This document shows, one piece after another, positions 1 through 8,292 of a DNA stretch of 32,277 nt (its first letter is position 1; each line of letters starts with the position of its first letter). The notes under the pieces were generated by a model. The model worked only from the letters and a program-made list of their open reading frames with translations, did not search any database and was not told the DNA's origin. The translations under genes were made by a program, and so were the position numbers. This stretch comes from a virus, in the IMG/VR virus record IMGVR_UViG_3300025141_000445, positions 1 to 32,277 of that record; one strand, written 5' to 3'.

Positions 1-1770
1 TATGTTCCAGCTATTCGCGCCAAACGAATATCGGTTTGGATAAGACCCCAGACTGTCATAGTGAAAAGTGCCTCTGGCTAAGATAGTATTTTGCGAGTTC
101 TGGATGGCGGTGGCAGCCCCATAGCACGCAACGTTGGGGTCGCTCCCGCCGGTCTTTAATTCGGTGGGGTCTGTTTCGAGGTTGTCAAACCCTATGGCCC
201 CGCCTAGAAAACCAGCACCCGCAAATGTCTCTCTCTGGGTTTCTACGGCTGCTGCTGGATCTCCAACCCTTAATACAGTGTTCCCGGTACCGTTATTTTG
301 AACCAGTAACTCCCCACCGCCGGCAACAGTTAGCCGACGTATCCTCGCATCAAAATCACCGGTCGTGGTTTCTGTGGTAAAATCTATAAAAGAAGTTTCG
401 CTCCCCGTTCGGGACGAACCAACTTCTATCCCGCAAGAAACAGCGGAACCATTACCGAGAATAATCTTGTTAGTGAGGGGAGCACCATTTACATATAGGT
501 CACCGTGAAGAGTAGTGGTCTGTGACGAAGTTATGGCAAGGGCCACATCACCATCAGTCTGCAATCTGAGGTCACCGGTCCCTTTTTGAATAATATTAAA
601 AGTATCATTGGTAGATCCGCCGCGAACCATCTCCACAAGAGAGACGGACAGTCCATTATACCAACTCCACGTCAAGTCGTTGGTGGCTCCGCCGCGCAAA
701 GCAAATTCAGAAAGAGGAGCCCCGTTGGCAATATGAATATCAACATCGCCACCCCCTTTGAGTTTTATCCCATCGTAGAATCTTCCCAGTCTTTGATCGT
801 AACTTCCGGTAATAAATAAATCGGTTTGGGTGGAGGTGGGTTTGGGATTTCCCCAATAAGCAATTACCCCGTCATCTGCGCTTATCTGCGGAGTTAACGG
901 TACCGTTGGGAAATTCGGATCCGCCCAGTATGAGTTTAATCCCGTGTTCACCGCCGTCGCTGTCAAATCTAGATGTTGCGGCCCGTCGGCCGAATCGCCG
1001 GAAGGGGCGAGTAGGGTGCCCTGAATACGGAATCCATTCTGAGCATCAGTAATGTGACCGGGGCCAGCCGGAGCTACTTCAACATACCACAGCGATGGAT
1101 AGGTGTAATCGACGGCAGACGGCGCTAAAATACTTTCAAGTTTACCAATTCTCACTGACCCAGCGTCATCCAGCACCGATAAGCCAAGGACGGTGGGTCC
1201 CCAGTTATACCCGGCAGCAACGCCACCGGTATTGGTAACACCAACACAGGTTAAGATAGCGTCCGTGGAAGATCCAGCATCACTGGCAAAGTCAAATTCC
1301 TTAATTGCGGCATCGTATCTGGCGTAACCCATAGAAGGCGCAAAGGCATCATAGTCATTCTGAAACCCATATTGATCGGACCCCGGGACCCCCCCGCTCG
1401 TGGTTAGCTGTATTTCTGTACCGCTGCCGTCACGGAAGAATAGGTTTTGATCATCACAATAAACATTAAGATTACTGGTTACGGGATAGGTGCCGGCAGC
1501 CGTGCCCGCGATAAGCTGTATTGACTTTAAGTTTATAGGTCGATTGTAGGCGTTAAACCCCGGGCTCAATGGGTCTATGTCTTGGAAATTCATATCCCCA
1601 TTAACATTAATCCCAACAGACCCGGCACCGGTGGTTTTTACATACACGCCCTTTCCGGTGCTGTGGTCATGTTCCTCTATGTTCGGTGAAAGTGCCGTGT
1701 TGAGCATTGTTGCCCAAGTTGTTCCGGGCGTTTCCCCGACGACAGGTAAATCTAAATTCATTGAACCCAT
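1..1770 (-). CDS. Tail fibre protein (partial, C-terminus beyond window)
   Basis: The frame stays open from an ATG at 1768-1770 to the left edge (590 codons), so the C-terminus is missing. The start is supported by GGAG at 1777-1780, overlapping the stop of the gene upstream. An early segment reads HDHSTGKGV, then GINVNGDMNFQ, then YCDDQNLFFRDGSGTEIQLT. This D-H-S-x-G-K-G-V / GxNIN / LYxxDGxGxxxQxT pattern is one I associate with N-terminal parts of phage tail fibres. The later part is rich in G, T, S, N and D with repeated beta-strand-like blocks (for example FIDFTTETTTGDFDARI), as expected of a trimeric beta-structured fibre. It is the last gene seen in the leftward head operon. Fibre is inferred from composition and motif recall; receptor or enzymatic domains would lie in the unseen part. 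Confidence 0.7.
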   Translation of the reverse strand, partial: MGSMNLDLPVVGETPGTTWATMLNTALSPNIEEHDHSTGKGVYVKTTGAGSVGINVNGDMNFQDIDPLSPGFNAYNRPINLKSIQLIAGTAAGTYPVTSNLNVYCDDQNLFFRDGSGTEIQLTTSGGVPGSDQYGFQNDYDAFAPSMGYARYDAAIKEFDFASDAGSSTDAILTCVGVTNTGGVAAGYNWGPTVLGLSVLDDAGSVRIGKLESILAPSAVDYTYPSLWYVEVAPAGPGHITDAQNGFRIQGTLLAPSGDSADGPQHLDLTATAVNTGLNSYWADPNFPTVPLTPQISADDGVIAYWGNPKPTSTQTDLFITGSYDQRLGRFYDGIKLKGGGDVDIHIANGAPLSEFALRGGATNDLTWSWYNGLSVSLVEMVRGGSTNDTFNIIQKGTGDLRLQTDGDVALAITSSQTTTLHGDLYVNGAPLTNKIILGNGSAVSCGIEVGSSRTGSETSFIDFTTETTTGDFDARIRRLTVAGGGELLVQNNGTGNTVLRVGDPAAAVETQRETFAGAGFLGGAIGFDNLETDPTELKTGGSDPNVACYGAATAIQNSQNTILARGTFHYDSLGSYPNRYSFGANSWNI

Positions 1771-1779
1771 TTGGATCTC

Positions 1780-2115
1780 CTAAAAAAACCAAAAGGAAAA
1801 ATAGGCTTGCCCTGTGCCCGTGCCGATTCCCTTTAAAGCTATAACTTTTTTATTGTCTACTTTTTTTGAGGTGTCATTCACTACCAAATAAACACCTCCT
1901 ACGTCCCGTACATGATTAACAATTATAAATCCTTGCCAAGCTCGACCAAGCTGAGTGCTCACTGTCGAAGTTTCTCCTGCCTTTATTAGGACATCCTTAA
2001 CCAGCTCCCCGCGCACAATGGCCGACGAAAAAGGAATCATCGAAGTCTTCTCCAGAGTTTCCTGCATTTTCTGAAGGTTTAAATCAGAGGATTGCTGGCG
2101 TTGGAAAAAAGTCAT
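1780..2115 (-). CDS. Small virion-associated protein (111 aa)
   Basis: The N-terminal half is predicted helical (QRQQSSDLNLQKMQETLEK). The C-terminal half is a beta-rich domain containing VSTQLGRAWQGFIIVN followed by a hydrophobic aromatic end (YFSFWFF). The pattern N/S-x-x-LGRxxQGFxVxx, then a short strand, then a C-terminal hydrophobic strand occurs in a widespread small phage protein family found next to tail fibre genes; its exact role is not established. It sits between the adaptor gene, whose stop directly abuts this ATG (TAGATG), and the tail fibre gene, so the three are probably translated from one message. A fibre-attachment or virion-surface role is inferred from position only. Confidence 0.6.
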   Translation of the reverse strand: MTFFQRQQSSDLNLQKMQETLEKTSMIPFSSAIVRGELVKDVLIKAGETSTVSTQLGRAWQGFIIVNHVRDVGGVYLVVNDTSKKVDNKKVIALKGIGTGTGQAYFSFWFF

Positions 2116-2820
2116 CTACCACCACCACTCGCTATGACCGGAACTTACATAGGCAATTCTTCCCGGATCTCCAACATCTCTGTTCTGAGCAACCCCTTCT
2201 ATGCGTCCAAGTTGTATCCTCTTTTCTTGCATGAGTGGTCCTGTATCGCTCTCTTCCTTTTGTAGGCATTTTATTGCAGCCGTAATAACTGCGTACTCTT
2301 CCCAGCCATTATTTAGGTAGGGAAGGAAGTTACAGATAGCGTCGGTATCAGTTTCCAGTTTACAGAATTGAGGGATGTACCATATTGTTATGGTGCCCGC
2401 TACTCCGCTTTTTGGGAAAAAGAATATTTCTTCGCCTCGAACAGAATACCTATAGGGCACCACTGATATATTCCAAGGTGCATTGGGGATGGTCCAGTAA
2501 TCCCTTTCGCTAAACATGAACCTCTTCATCGGTATAGTGCGTCCGCCAGTGTTCAGGTCAATACCCAATATCTTCATGAAATTAAAGATGCCGAAGTCGC
2601 CGGAAAGACTGTAGGATTCTTGTCCGGCGGTGAGCTGAAGAGGGCCTGCGGCGCTAACCACGTACTCCTCATATTTCGTTATGAAAATGTCATTTAACTC
2701 GGAGAGGCCATCGTTAATATAGGTGTTTATTTCCGAGTCAGAAACAAACTTCGTATTCTCCATATCTGCACGTTGGCGTACCCTGAGCCGCATCTGTGCA
2801 AGTGTCGTGCTGTTGCCCAT
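2116..2820 (-). CDS. Phage head-tail adaptor protein
   Basis: The 234-aa product begins with LAQMRLRVRQRADMENTKFVSDSEINTYINDGLSELNDIF. This helical N-terminus is characteristic of the phage adaptor family (DUF6682-type) that joins portal to tail machinery; the RxRADxxxxxFVxDxExxxYIN pattern is the basis of the call. The rest has beta segments and a C-terminal region with IKCLQKEE. It lies downstream of capsid and decoration genes, as in other phages with this adaptor. The ATG at 2818-2820 is preceded by GGAG (GGAGGCTCC on the minus strand at 2822-2830). Family membership is from recall, not a database search. Confidence 0.75.
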   Translation of the reverse strand: MGNSTTLAQMRLRVRQRADMENTKFVSDSEINTYINDGLSELNDIFITKYEEYVVSAAGPLQLTAGQESYSLSGDFGIFNFMKILGIDLNTGGRTIPMKRFMFSERDYWTIPNAPWNISVVPYRYSVRGEEIFFFPKSGVAGTITIWYIPQFCKLETDTDAICNFLPYLNNGWEEYAVITAAIKCLQKEESDTGPLMQEKRIQLGRIEGVAQNRDVGDPGRIAYVSSGHSEWWW

Positions 2821-2836
2821 TGGAGCCTCCGTTTAT

Positions 2837-2858
2837 AAGGGGGGCTTTCGCCCCCCTT
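2837..2858 (-). terminator. Hairpin after the decoration gene, probable intrinsic terminator
   Basis: Perfect 9-bp inverted repeat AAGGGGGGC / GCCCCCCTT with a 4-nt loop. Read on the minus strand the loop is GAAA, a stable GNRA-type tetraloop. It starts 7 nt beyond the stop codon of the 130-aa decoration-like gene and is followed by TTATAAA. The stem is very strong but the T-run is short, so it may end only part of the transcripts or stabilise the capsid/decoration message 3' end. It would let head genes be made in excess over the adaptor and fibre genes. Confidence 0.65.
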
Positions 2859-2864
2859 TGAGTC

Positions 2865-3257
2865 CTACTGAACTGTGGAGTTCCGGAGAACCAATGTAAA
2901 AAATACTATATCACCTGCGGCCAAATTTCCCTTTGCCCCGGCCCCATCAATATTTTGAAGGGTTACACCCGGACTTGTGGTGCTTTCTACATCCTCGGCC
3001 AAAAGTGTCTGATACTCTATTCCAGTAGCCGTTAAGCTATTAGTGGTACAAGACAAAAGACCAACATAGTTATCCTGAAGGGTGATTACAATCTCCCCCG
3101 TATTTCCATTACTGTCTGCTGAAAAACCAATCCCCTCTGTATTCGCCCACGATAAATTATCGGGGTCAGTCAAAGGGTCCGAGGCCAATATTTGACCCGA
3201 TATAACTTTAACTTCTTTATTTAAGGCTTGAACATTATCAAAAGTTCTGTTTGCCAT
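2865..3257 (-). CDS. Head decoration-like structural protein (130 aa)
   Basis: The preferred start is the ATG at 3255-3257, giving MANRTFDNVQALNKEVKVIS. It is preceded by a strong AAGGAG at 3264-3269; a longer reading to 3293 has no such site. The pattern MANRxFxxVQxLxKEVKxIxG, then a beta-rich domain with GEIVITLQDNYVGLLS, is a common phage structural family encoded next to the major capsid protein. It is thought to be a capsid decoration or fibre protein, but I know of no proven function. Flanked by two strong hairpins, it sits alone between capsid and adaptor genes, consistent with high, separately tuned expression. Confidence 0.65.
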   Translation of the reverse strand: MANRTFDNVQALNKEVKVISGQILASDPLTDPDNLSWANTEGIGFSADSNGNTGEIVITLQDNYVGLLSCTTNSLTATGIEYQTLLAEDVESTTSPGVTLQNIDGAGAKGNLAAGDIVFFTLVLRNSTVQ

Positions 3258-3276
3258 TTTTTTCTCCTTACGCGGA

Positions 3277-3300
3277 AGGGGGAGCGTATCCACTCCCCCT
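3277..3300 (-). promoter_or_regulatory. Hairpin between capsid and decoration genes
   Basis: Perfect 8-bp inverted repeat AGGGGGAG / CTCCCCCT around the loop CGTATCCA. It begins 11 nt after the capsid gene stop and ends about 8 nt before the ribosome-binding site of the decoration gene. There is no T-run after it on the minus strand, so it is more likely an mRNA processing or stability element, or an insulator of the next start, than a terminator. Confidence 0.5.
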
Positions 3301-3310
3301 AATAATTAAT

Positions 3311-4591
3311 CTATAAGGCTACGCGGCAGTTCCAGCCGGGAGCATTACAAGCAATATTTGCATAGTATCCAATTCTAACTTCAACAGCATCGGCGTTACT
3401 GACGCGTAACATACGATTACCATCTTGCATTAAGATCTTTGGAGCTGCCCCAATACTATTGAGACTCCAAGTATCCAACTGCAACAAATAAGCTGCATTG
3501 TCTGGACAGTTAAGGTCAGGAATAACTTTCATTGTTCCATAAGGTGCATGAAGCTCCAGAGCGCGGAAACCAACCCCGGCTGGACCTTCAACATCTACAT
3601 ACATAACCTTAGAGCCAAGACTCTTAACTAAGTCGCTAAACTTAGAAAAGCTCATGAAGCAATGATCTGGACGGCCACCTTCGCGACCAATCAAAGATGC
3701 ACCACCAATTAAGGCTTCCTCTAAAGGCTGTGCTGAACCATCAAAACGAACACCACCCAATCGGGTAGGGTCCGTGCTGCGGTCAACACCAAAGAATGTG
3801 GTTGCCGTAGGCGCTGTCGCCGGAACCCAAGCATCAAGACCTGCTACTTTCTTGGCATCACCTGCGTTTTGAGCATCACCAAGGACCTGAATAAAGTCAC
3901 CCAATACAGGAGAGTCAAAAATATCATCCCAGTCATCAGCAACACCGGCAATATCCGTTACCGTAATTGTTCCGGCATCTCTATCCACCGCTGCGACAAC
4001 AGCAATATTTGCACCAGTACCACCCGATATGATTGCACCGGTAGCAGTATGTGAAGATGTTAACGCCATACCCACTTCAAAGTGAGTAATGTCTTCGGCA
4101 TTTGCAAGAGCGATGGTTGCCGAGCCTAAAGAGGCTGTAGGCGTACCTACTTGACCGATAGATCCACTTCCATCTCTATACATAGCAACAGCCAAAGAAC
4201 GCGAACAAGAGTGTAAAGCCCCGTCGATTTCTGTGGTTGCCGCCCTCATGAAAGCATCTGCATTGGAGGCGGAAGCATCGATCATCTGACCGCTGATTTG
4301 AGCGATAGAATAATCGGTGATTCGGCTAATAAAGAATTGCTGAATCTTACTAGCCTGATAATCCAATGCTACACCACCCACTGATTGCGGTGCCTGTGCC
4401 GAAGCAAAAAGCGCACTGCGGTTCTGAGGGTTTCCGTTGATTACGGGAATTGGCATTCCCTCACCACCGAATTTCTCATACTTATCCATCAGTGCGAGTA
4501 AAGGGTTATTTTTATATACAAGGTTTTTAACAACCAAGGGTTTATAATGTTCTTTCAGAGCGTTCTGAAAGGACGTAAAATCTAAAGCCAT
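3311..4591 (-). CDS. Major capsid protein
   Basis: The 426-aa product has the N-terminal pattern ALKEHYKPLVVKNLVYKNNPLLALMDKYEKFGGEGMPIPV typical of a large HK97-fold coat family (helix, then NPLLxLM, then a GGxxxPIPV strand). There is a central Gly/Ala/Thr-rich insertion (about residues 150-220) and a C-terminal IGYYANIACNAPGWNCRVAL. Position after scaffold and portal genes and before the decoration gene is the canonical place for the coat gene. Start ATG at 4589-4591 has AGGAG at minus-strand spacing 6, but that site can be hidden in a hairpin (4597-4616). Coat identity is inferred from motif recall plus gene order. Confidence 0.85.
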   Translation of the reverse strand: MALDFTSFQNALKEHYKPLVVKNLVYKNNPLLALMDKYEKFGGEGMPIPVINGNPQNRSALFASAQAPQSVGGVALDYQASKIQQFFISRITDYSIAQISGQMIDASASNADAFMRAATTEIDGALHSCSRSLAVAMYRDGSGSIGQVGTPTASLGSATIALANAEDITHFEVGMALTSSHTATGAIISGGTGANIAVVAAVDRDAGTITVTDIAGVADDWDDIFDSPVLGDFIQVLGDAQNAGDAKKVAGLDAWVPATAPTATTFFGVDRSTDPTRLGGVRFDGSAQPLEEALIGGASLIGREGGRPDHCFMSFSKFSDLVKSLGSKVMYVDVEGPAGVGFRALELHAPYGTMKVIPDLNCPDNAAYLLQLDTWSLNSIGAAPKILMQDGNRMLRVSNADAVEVRIGYYANIACNAPGWNCRVAL

Positions 4592-4596
4592 TTTCT

Positions 4597-4616
4597 TCTC
4601 CTAAGATTATAGGAGA
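4597..4616 (-). promoter_or_regulatory. Hairpin that can mask the capsid gene ribosome-binding site
   Basis: TCTCCT (4597-4602) pairs with AGGAGA (4611-4616) around an 8-nt A+T loop. On the minus-strand mRNA the 3' arm is not the binding site itself: the arm nearest the start, complementary to 4597-4602, reads AGGAGA and is the Shine-Dalgarno of the capsid gene. Folding would hide it; translating ribosomes finishing the scaffold gene 15 nt upstream could open it. This predicts coupling of coat synthesis to scaffold synthesis. The stem is short, so the effect is uncertain. Confidence 0.35.
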
Positions 4617-4631
4617 TATCCCTACCCCCTA

Positions 4632-5618
4632 CTAAGTAAATTGTAATAGTTTGGCCGAACGAGCAACGCGCTCACGCCTATCCATCTTGAGGATGTCTTC
4701 TTCCTTCTCAACGGACGGCTGTGCGGTCATACTGTTAGTAAGGGTCTTAGGAGTGCTTGCGCCAACTTTACCATTCCCCTTGGTCTGCTGTGGGGATTTA
4801 TCCTGAGATCTCTTCTCATATCCGAACTCACCGGCTAGCGCCTCTGACGAATAGAACCGTTTGGCTATATCCCGAAGATTCTTCGTAACCAACTTGCAAG
4901 CGTCAGAAACATCGAGCTGTTGCCCGGTGTCGTTGTAAAACTCTTCAGCTTCCCGCAATACACTGCTGTACGAATCTGTTTCTTTAATGAGATCATATCT
5001 TTTATTATTATCAACAAATTCTTTGATTTGTCCAATAAAATAGTTCTTACTTGCTTGGGCGTCCTGTTGGTCCAATCTGGTAATTAGCTGCTTGTTTTGA
5101 GATTCCAGCTCCTCAAGTCGTATTTCTTGGAGGGAAAGCTTGTGATCTGCCGTTGGTTTTTGATTTAAAGTCAGATGTTGTTCGGCAATATCCTCAAAGT
5201 TAAGACCACTTTCCCTAATGAATTTGAGAGGATCGTCACGCTTTAAACGCTCCATCTCTTCAAAGCGACCAACCTTGGCCCGGTATCCATCAAGCTCGTT
5301 CGTCTTGGAAAGTCGAGATTTCTCCTCTTTAGCCTTCTCCCTGAAGGCAGCCACCTTGGCTACAATATCTTCCTCGGCCTCCTCTTCAGGTTCCTCGGCA
5401 GCAGCTTCGGCCTCGGCCTCCTCTTCGGATGCCTCCTGTGTTACCTCCTCCTCTTTTGCCGGCAATGATGTGCCGCCGGGTGGCTTGGAGTAGTCCGGTG
5501 TAGAGCCATCATCCTCCATCATAAAGCTCTCGGGCATTACATATTCTTCTTCTTGAACCTCCGCTTCAGATTCAGGTGTTTCCTGTACCTCTACCGCTTG
5601 GACCTCTTCTTCGGGCAT
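4632..5618 (-). CDS. Head scaffolding protein
   Basis: The 328-aa product is extremely acidic in its first 110 residues (runs of E and A), then strongly helical with coiled-coil character (about residues 150-215, LEELESQNKQLITRLDQQ). It ends with a basic segment (MDRRERVARSAKLLQFT). An acidic, helical protein with a basic C-terminal coat-binding tail, encoded between portal and coat genes, is the classic scaffold description. The ATG at 5616-5618 follows AAGGAG (minus-strand AAAGGAGAATCAT). No protease gene is seen next to it, so removal may be by exit rather than cleavage. Confidence 0.8.
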   Translation of the reverse strand: MPEEEVQAVEVQETPESEAEVQEEEYVMPESFMMEDDGSTPDYSKPPGGTSLPAKEEEVTQEASEEEAEAEAAAEEPEEEAEEDIVAKVAAFREKAKEEKSRLSKTNELDGYRAKVGRFEEMERLKRDDPLKFIRESGLNFEDIAEQHLTLNQKPTADHKLSLQEIRLEELESQNKQLITRLDQQDAQASKNYFIGQIKEFVDNNKRYDLIKETDSYSSVLREAEEFYNDTGQQLDVSDACKLVTKNLRDIAKRFYSSEALAGEFGYEKRSQDKSPQQTKGNGKVGASTPKTLTNSMTAQPSVEKEEDILKMDRRERVARSAKLLQFT

Positions 5619-5639
5619 ATGATTCTCCTTTAATGTTAG

Positions 5640-7541
5640 TTAAGCTCCTCCGCCCATCGCTGCTGATGGCGGCGGCTGAGTTGCCATTGTTAAATCAACG
5701 GGGGTTAGACTGGCTCCCTGATTCATTGCTGCGCCTTCGGCCTCCGGGGAGATTGGTGCCATAGGCTGGGGTTGCGGAGCAAGCTCCGGCGGCGGCGAGA
5801 GAAGCGCCATTGCATCAGAGATAAATCTTCGGCACAACTCTAAACGATCGTCAGGTGCGCCTTCTGTCTTAGCCTTTAAATAGGCCGAGTTAATCGTCTT
5901 GATGGCTAAGGGTAAATTGGTAAATGGCTCGGGTGAAACATAAACCCCCTTATCAATCAAAAGCTCAATAATCATGTTGATGTCATTGCGCTCGGCGTTC
6001 TGGAGATCTTGAACCTCCTTGAGGTCGGGAAATTCTAAAAGCGATAGGCCGTCCTCGCGGCTCAAAAGACCTGCGGTCATCATCTCCTGAATGGTCTGTA
6101 ATCGGCCCGCAGGAGTAGCCGGAAGCATTGAGACGGGCCACATCTGCATGACGTACTTGTCCTCGTCTAAGTCAATGTCCTTCCAGTCAATCTGCTCAAC
6201 GAATGCCCGATTAAAAGAACGTACCTTGTAGGCGCCCTCGCGCATGTAGATGTCGCGGGCCATTTCAATCATGATCTTGGCAACATCCAGATACATCTTC
6301 TCGTGGTCCTTGGCAAAGCTCATAAATCGCTCGGACTCAATGTCGTGGTACTCACGCAAGGCCCGACCGGAGTCGATTCCAGAAGGCTTCTTCGCTGAAG
6401 CACTTAACTGGGAAATGCCCACAATCTCATAGGCCCTCTGATAGAGTCTGTCGAGATGGGTGAACATTTCAGGTCCAACTGCCTGAGCAGTTCTGTATTC
6501 AGGCATTGTCCCGGAATAGGTAATTATGCCGCCAATCTCGTTATTTAGATGGCTCTTAGAGACCTTTGACCCGGCCTCGATGAACACTTTAGGCACTGAA
6601 ACGAGGTCCATAGCCACGCGAATTGTGTTTAATAGCCTATTTATCTGTACCTGTAATCCGGTGAGCTGCTCGGCTATTCCTTGAGCAAAATAACCCAAAG
6701 AGCGATTACTCCAGTCTAACTTAACAAATGGGAAGTATGGTTTTTCATACTCTTCATCAGATAAAACCACATTGTCTATGGTGATAATATGACGCCCGTC
6801 CCCGCTGCCCTCTGCGCTGGGAAGATGCCACGCCTCAACAACTGCGACTTGATCTACAGCCTTGGCTAAATCATAACCCTGATTGAGAGTTTCCTCCCAA
6901 TCCTCATCAAGTGCTGCTTGCCGGATATACTTCTCCTTGTCGGGGAACTGCGCCACCAAAACTTCTCTGGCCACAACCTTTCTCTGGAAAAGCTGGCGAG
7001 GGGAATTAAAGAGTGCTTCCCTGTCATCAACCAATATCTCTTCCGGGAATACCCGCTCGCATTTAACCTTACCGTCCTCCTCGAACACCTTCATAAATCC
7101 GGTTCCAAAGATACACGCATCCCGGGCTACGGCATCACCCTCTTGATAAACATTCGTGGCGTAGAAGAGTCCTTGAACGAATTGATTAAGCTTCTTGGCC
7201 TTAAGCTGCATAGAGTAATCCCCACCAGAGGTGAGGAAAGTACATCGAGGGCGATTCTTAATAATCTTAGAGACTATAGTAGAGATCATTGAGTGTACTA
7301 TATTCAGTGTAACCTTGTTTGCCGACTCGCCCGGTGCCGATGTGGGTACGCGGGAATACCACCCACCACTTAATCCTATGAGTGGAGAGTTTCCATAGAG
7401 GCGTAGATTACGCAGGTTTCCCTGCGTCCTGTAAGACTGTGCCTCTCGAATGAAATTAACCGTATCAAATATTACTGAAAAGACGCGCTTTTTAGACGCC
7501 TTCCACCAAAATGCGTCTGGGTCTGCCGTATACTTTGCCAT
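5640..7541 (-). CDS. Portal protein
   Basis: The 633-aa product matches phage portals by size, position and composition. It has an N-terminal helical region, then NIVHSMISTIVSKIIKNRPRCTFLTSGGDYSMQLKAKKLNQFVQG. A central wing/stem region contains FGTGFMKVFEEDGKVKCERVFPEEILVDDREA, a typical portal pattern (G-x-G-x-x-K-V, then P-x-E-x-x-V-D). It then has LTGLQVQINRLLNTIRVAMDLVSVPKVFIEAGS and a Pro/Ala/Met-rich tail (about 585-633). It would form the dodecameric DNA channel at one capsid vertex, working with TerL. The start codon overlaps the previous gene's stop by one base (TAATG), so the genes are probably translationally coupled. Confidence 0.9.
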   Translation of the reverse strand: MAKYTADPDAFWWKASKKRVFSVIFDTVNFIREAQSYRTQGNLRNLRLYGNSPLIGLSGGWYSRVPTSAPGESANKVTLNIVHSMISTIVSKIIKNRPRCTFLTSGGDYSMQLKAKKLNQFVQGLFYATNVYQEGDAVARDACIFGTGFMKVFEEDGKVKCERVFPEEILVDDREALFNSPRQLFQRKVVAREVLVAQFPDKEKYIRQAALDEDWEETLNQGYDLAKAVDQVAVVEAWHLPSAEGSGDGRHIITIDNVVLSDEEYEKPYFPFVKLDWSNRSLGYFAQGIAEQLTGLQVQINRLLNTIRVAMDLVSVPKVFIEAGSKVSKSHLNNEIGGIITYSGTMPEYRTAQAVGPEMFTHLDRLYQRAYEIVGISQLSASAKKPSGIDSGRALREYHDIESERFMSFAKDHEKMYLDVAKIMIEMARDIYMREGAYKVRSFNRAFVEQIDWKDIDLDEDKYVMQMWPVSMLPATPAGRLQTIQEMMTAGLLSREDGLSLLEFPDLKEVQDLQNAERNDINMIIELLIDKGVYVSPEPFTNLPLAIKTINSAYLKAKTEGAPDDRLELCRRFISDAMALLSPPPELAPQPQPMAPISPEAEGAAMNQGASLTPVDLTMATQPPPSAAMGGGA

Positions 7542-7984
7542 TACTTATTCTTTCTCAAAGATTTAGGAATCTTTGGTTTTGCTTTTTTGGATGTAACAAT
7601 GCCTACAATCTCATCGGCTCGTTTTCTCCTTGCCTTGATTCTTGCAGTCGAGTGTTTGACGGTGCCTCTCAGAAAAAGCCTCATGTCTTCCTTTAATTGC
7701 ATCCGCTTCCTGTGGTACTCATCCGCCTTCTCGTTGGCCGTTATAGGTCTTCTTATGGACTTCGGAGTAGCCGCCCGATCTTTTCTTTTGCGGGCTTGCT
7801 TTAGATCGTCGGACATCATCTTGTCGCGTTTTCTCTCCGCGTTGTCCTCCGCCTGCGCCGCTAGTTGATCCCAAAGACCAACCATAAGCTTTCCGGTTTT
7901 TCTGCTCTTTTTTGCCGTTTTAGATAATGCGAGCATTTTCTTTCCGTATCCGCTGCCGCCGGTTCTACCTGTTGTCTTTGCCAT
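7541..7984 (-). CDS. Small very basic protein with MAKTTGRTGGS tag (147 aa)
   Basis: Rich in K and R throughout (for example MLALSKTAKKSRKTGK, QARKRKDRAATPKSIRRP, KARRKRADEIVGIVTSKKAK) with no membrane segment. The first 11 residues, MAKTTGRTGGS, are nearly identical to the starts of two other basic proteins in this window (7984-8283 and 25000-25236), although the rest of the sequences differ. It lies between portal and TerL genes and is joined to both sides by one-base TAATG overlaps. Composition suggests nucleic acid binding, perhaps as an internal head protein; that is inference. No family recognised. Confidence 0.75.
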   Translation of the reverse strand: MAKTTGRTGGSGYGKKMLALSKTAKKSRKTGKLMVGLWDQLAAQAEDNAERKRDKMMSDDLKQARKRKDRAATPKSIRRPITANEKADEYHRKRMQLKEDMRLFLRGTVKHSTARIKARRKRADEIVGIVTSKKAKPKIPKSLRKNK

Positions 7985-8283
7985 TACTTCACCTTCTTCT
8001 TGGGGGATTTAAACTTAGACTTCTGCCTTTTTTTCAGGGCATCAATTCTTTTATAGTCGGGCTTAGACTTATTTTGCTCATACCTTAGTGTCGGGCCGAT
8101 AGCCTTAGCGGCAATCTTGGAAACGGGCCTAGATGATTTGGCCGGAGGGTATTCAAAAAATAGCACACTCGTTGCGTGTCTAACTGCTGCTCTCGCCTTT
8201 TGCTTTGGCTTCTTCTCTAGCTTCTTATAAAGCGGTTTCTTTTTCCTGCTACTACCGCCGGTTCCACCTGTTGTCTTTGCCAT
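7984..8283 (-). CDS. Small very basic protein with MAKTTGGTGGS tag (99 aa)
   Basis: Starts MAKTTGGTGGSSRKKK and ends KSKFKSPKKKVK; about a third of the residues are K or R. The first 29 bases of the gene match the start of the neighbouring 147-aa gene except for one base, while the bodies differ, pointing to a duplicated and diverged gene or a conserved leader. The ATG at 8281-8283 has GGAG at minus-strand spacing about 6. A role in DNA condensation or in the virion is plausible from composition and its place between terminase and portal, but there is no direct proof. Confidence 0.75.
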   Translation of the reverse strand: MAKTTGGTGGSSRKKKPLYKKLEKKPKQKARAAVRHATSVLFFEYPPAKSSRPVSKIAAKAIGPTLRYEQNKSKPDYKRIDALKKRQKSKFKSPKKKVK

Positions 8284-8292
8284 CTAATTCTC

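Noticed and set aside
4606-4611. TATAAT on the minus strand before the capsid gene
   Set aside because: No -35 box at 16-18 bases upstream; more likely part of the A+T hairpin loop.
5218-5493. 91-codon plus-strand frame rich in S and A
   Set aside because: It is the antisense of the Glu/Ala-rich scaffold gene; the Ser runs are its mirror.
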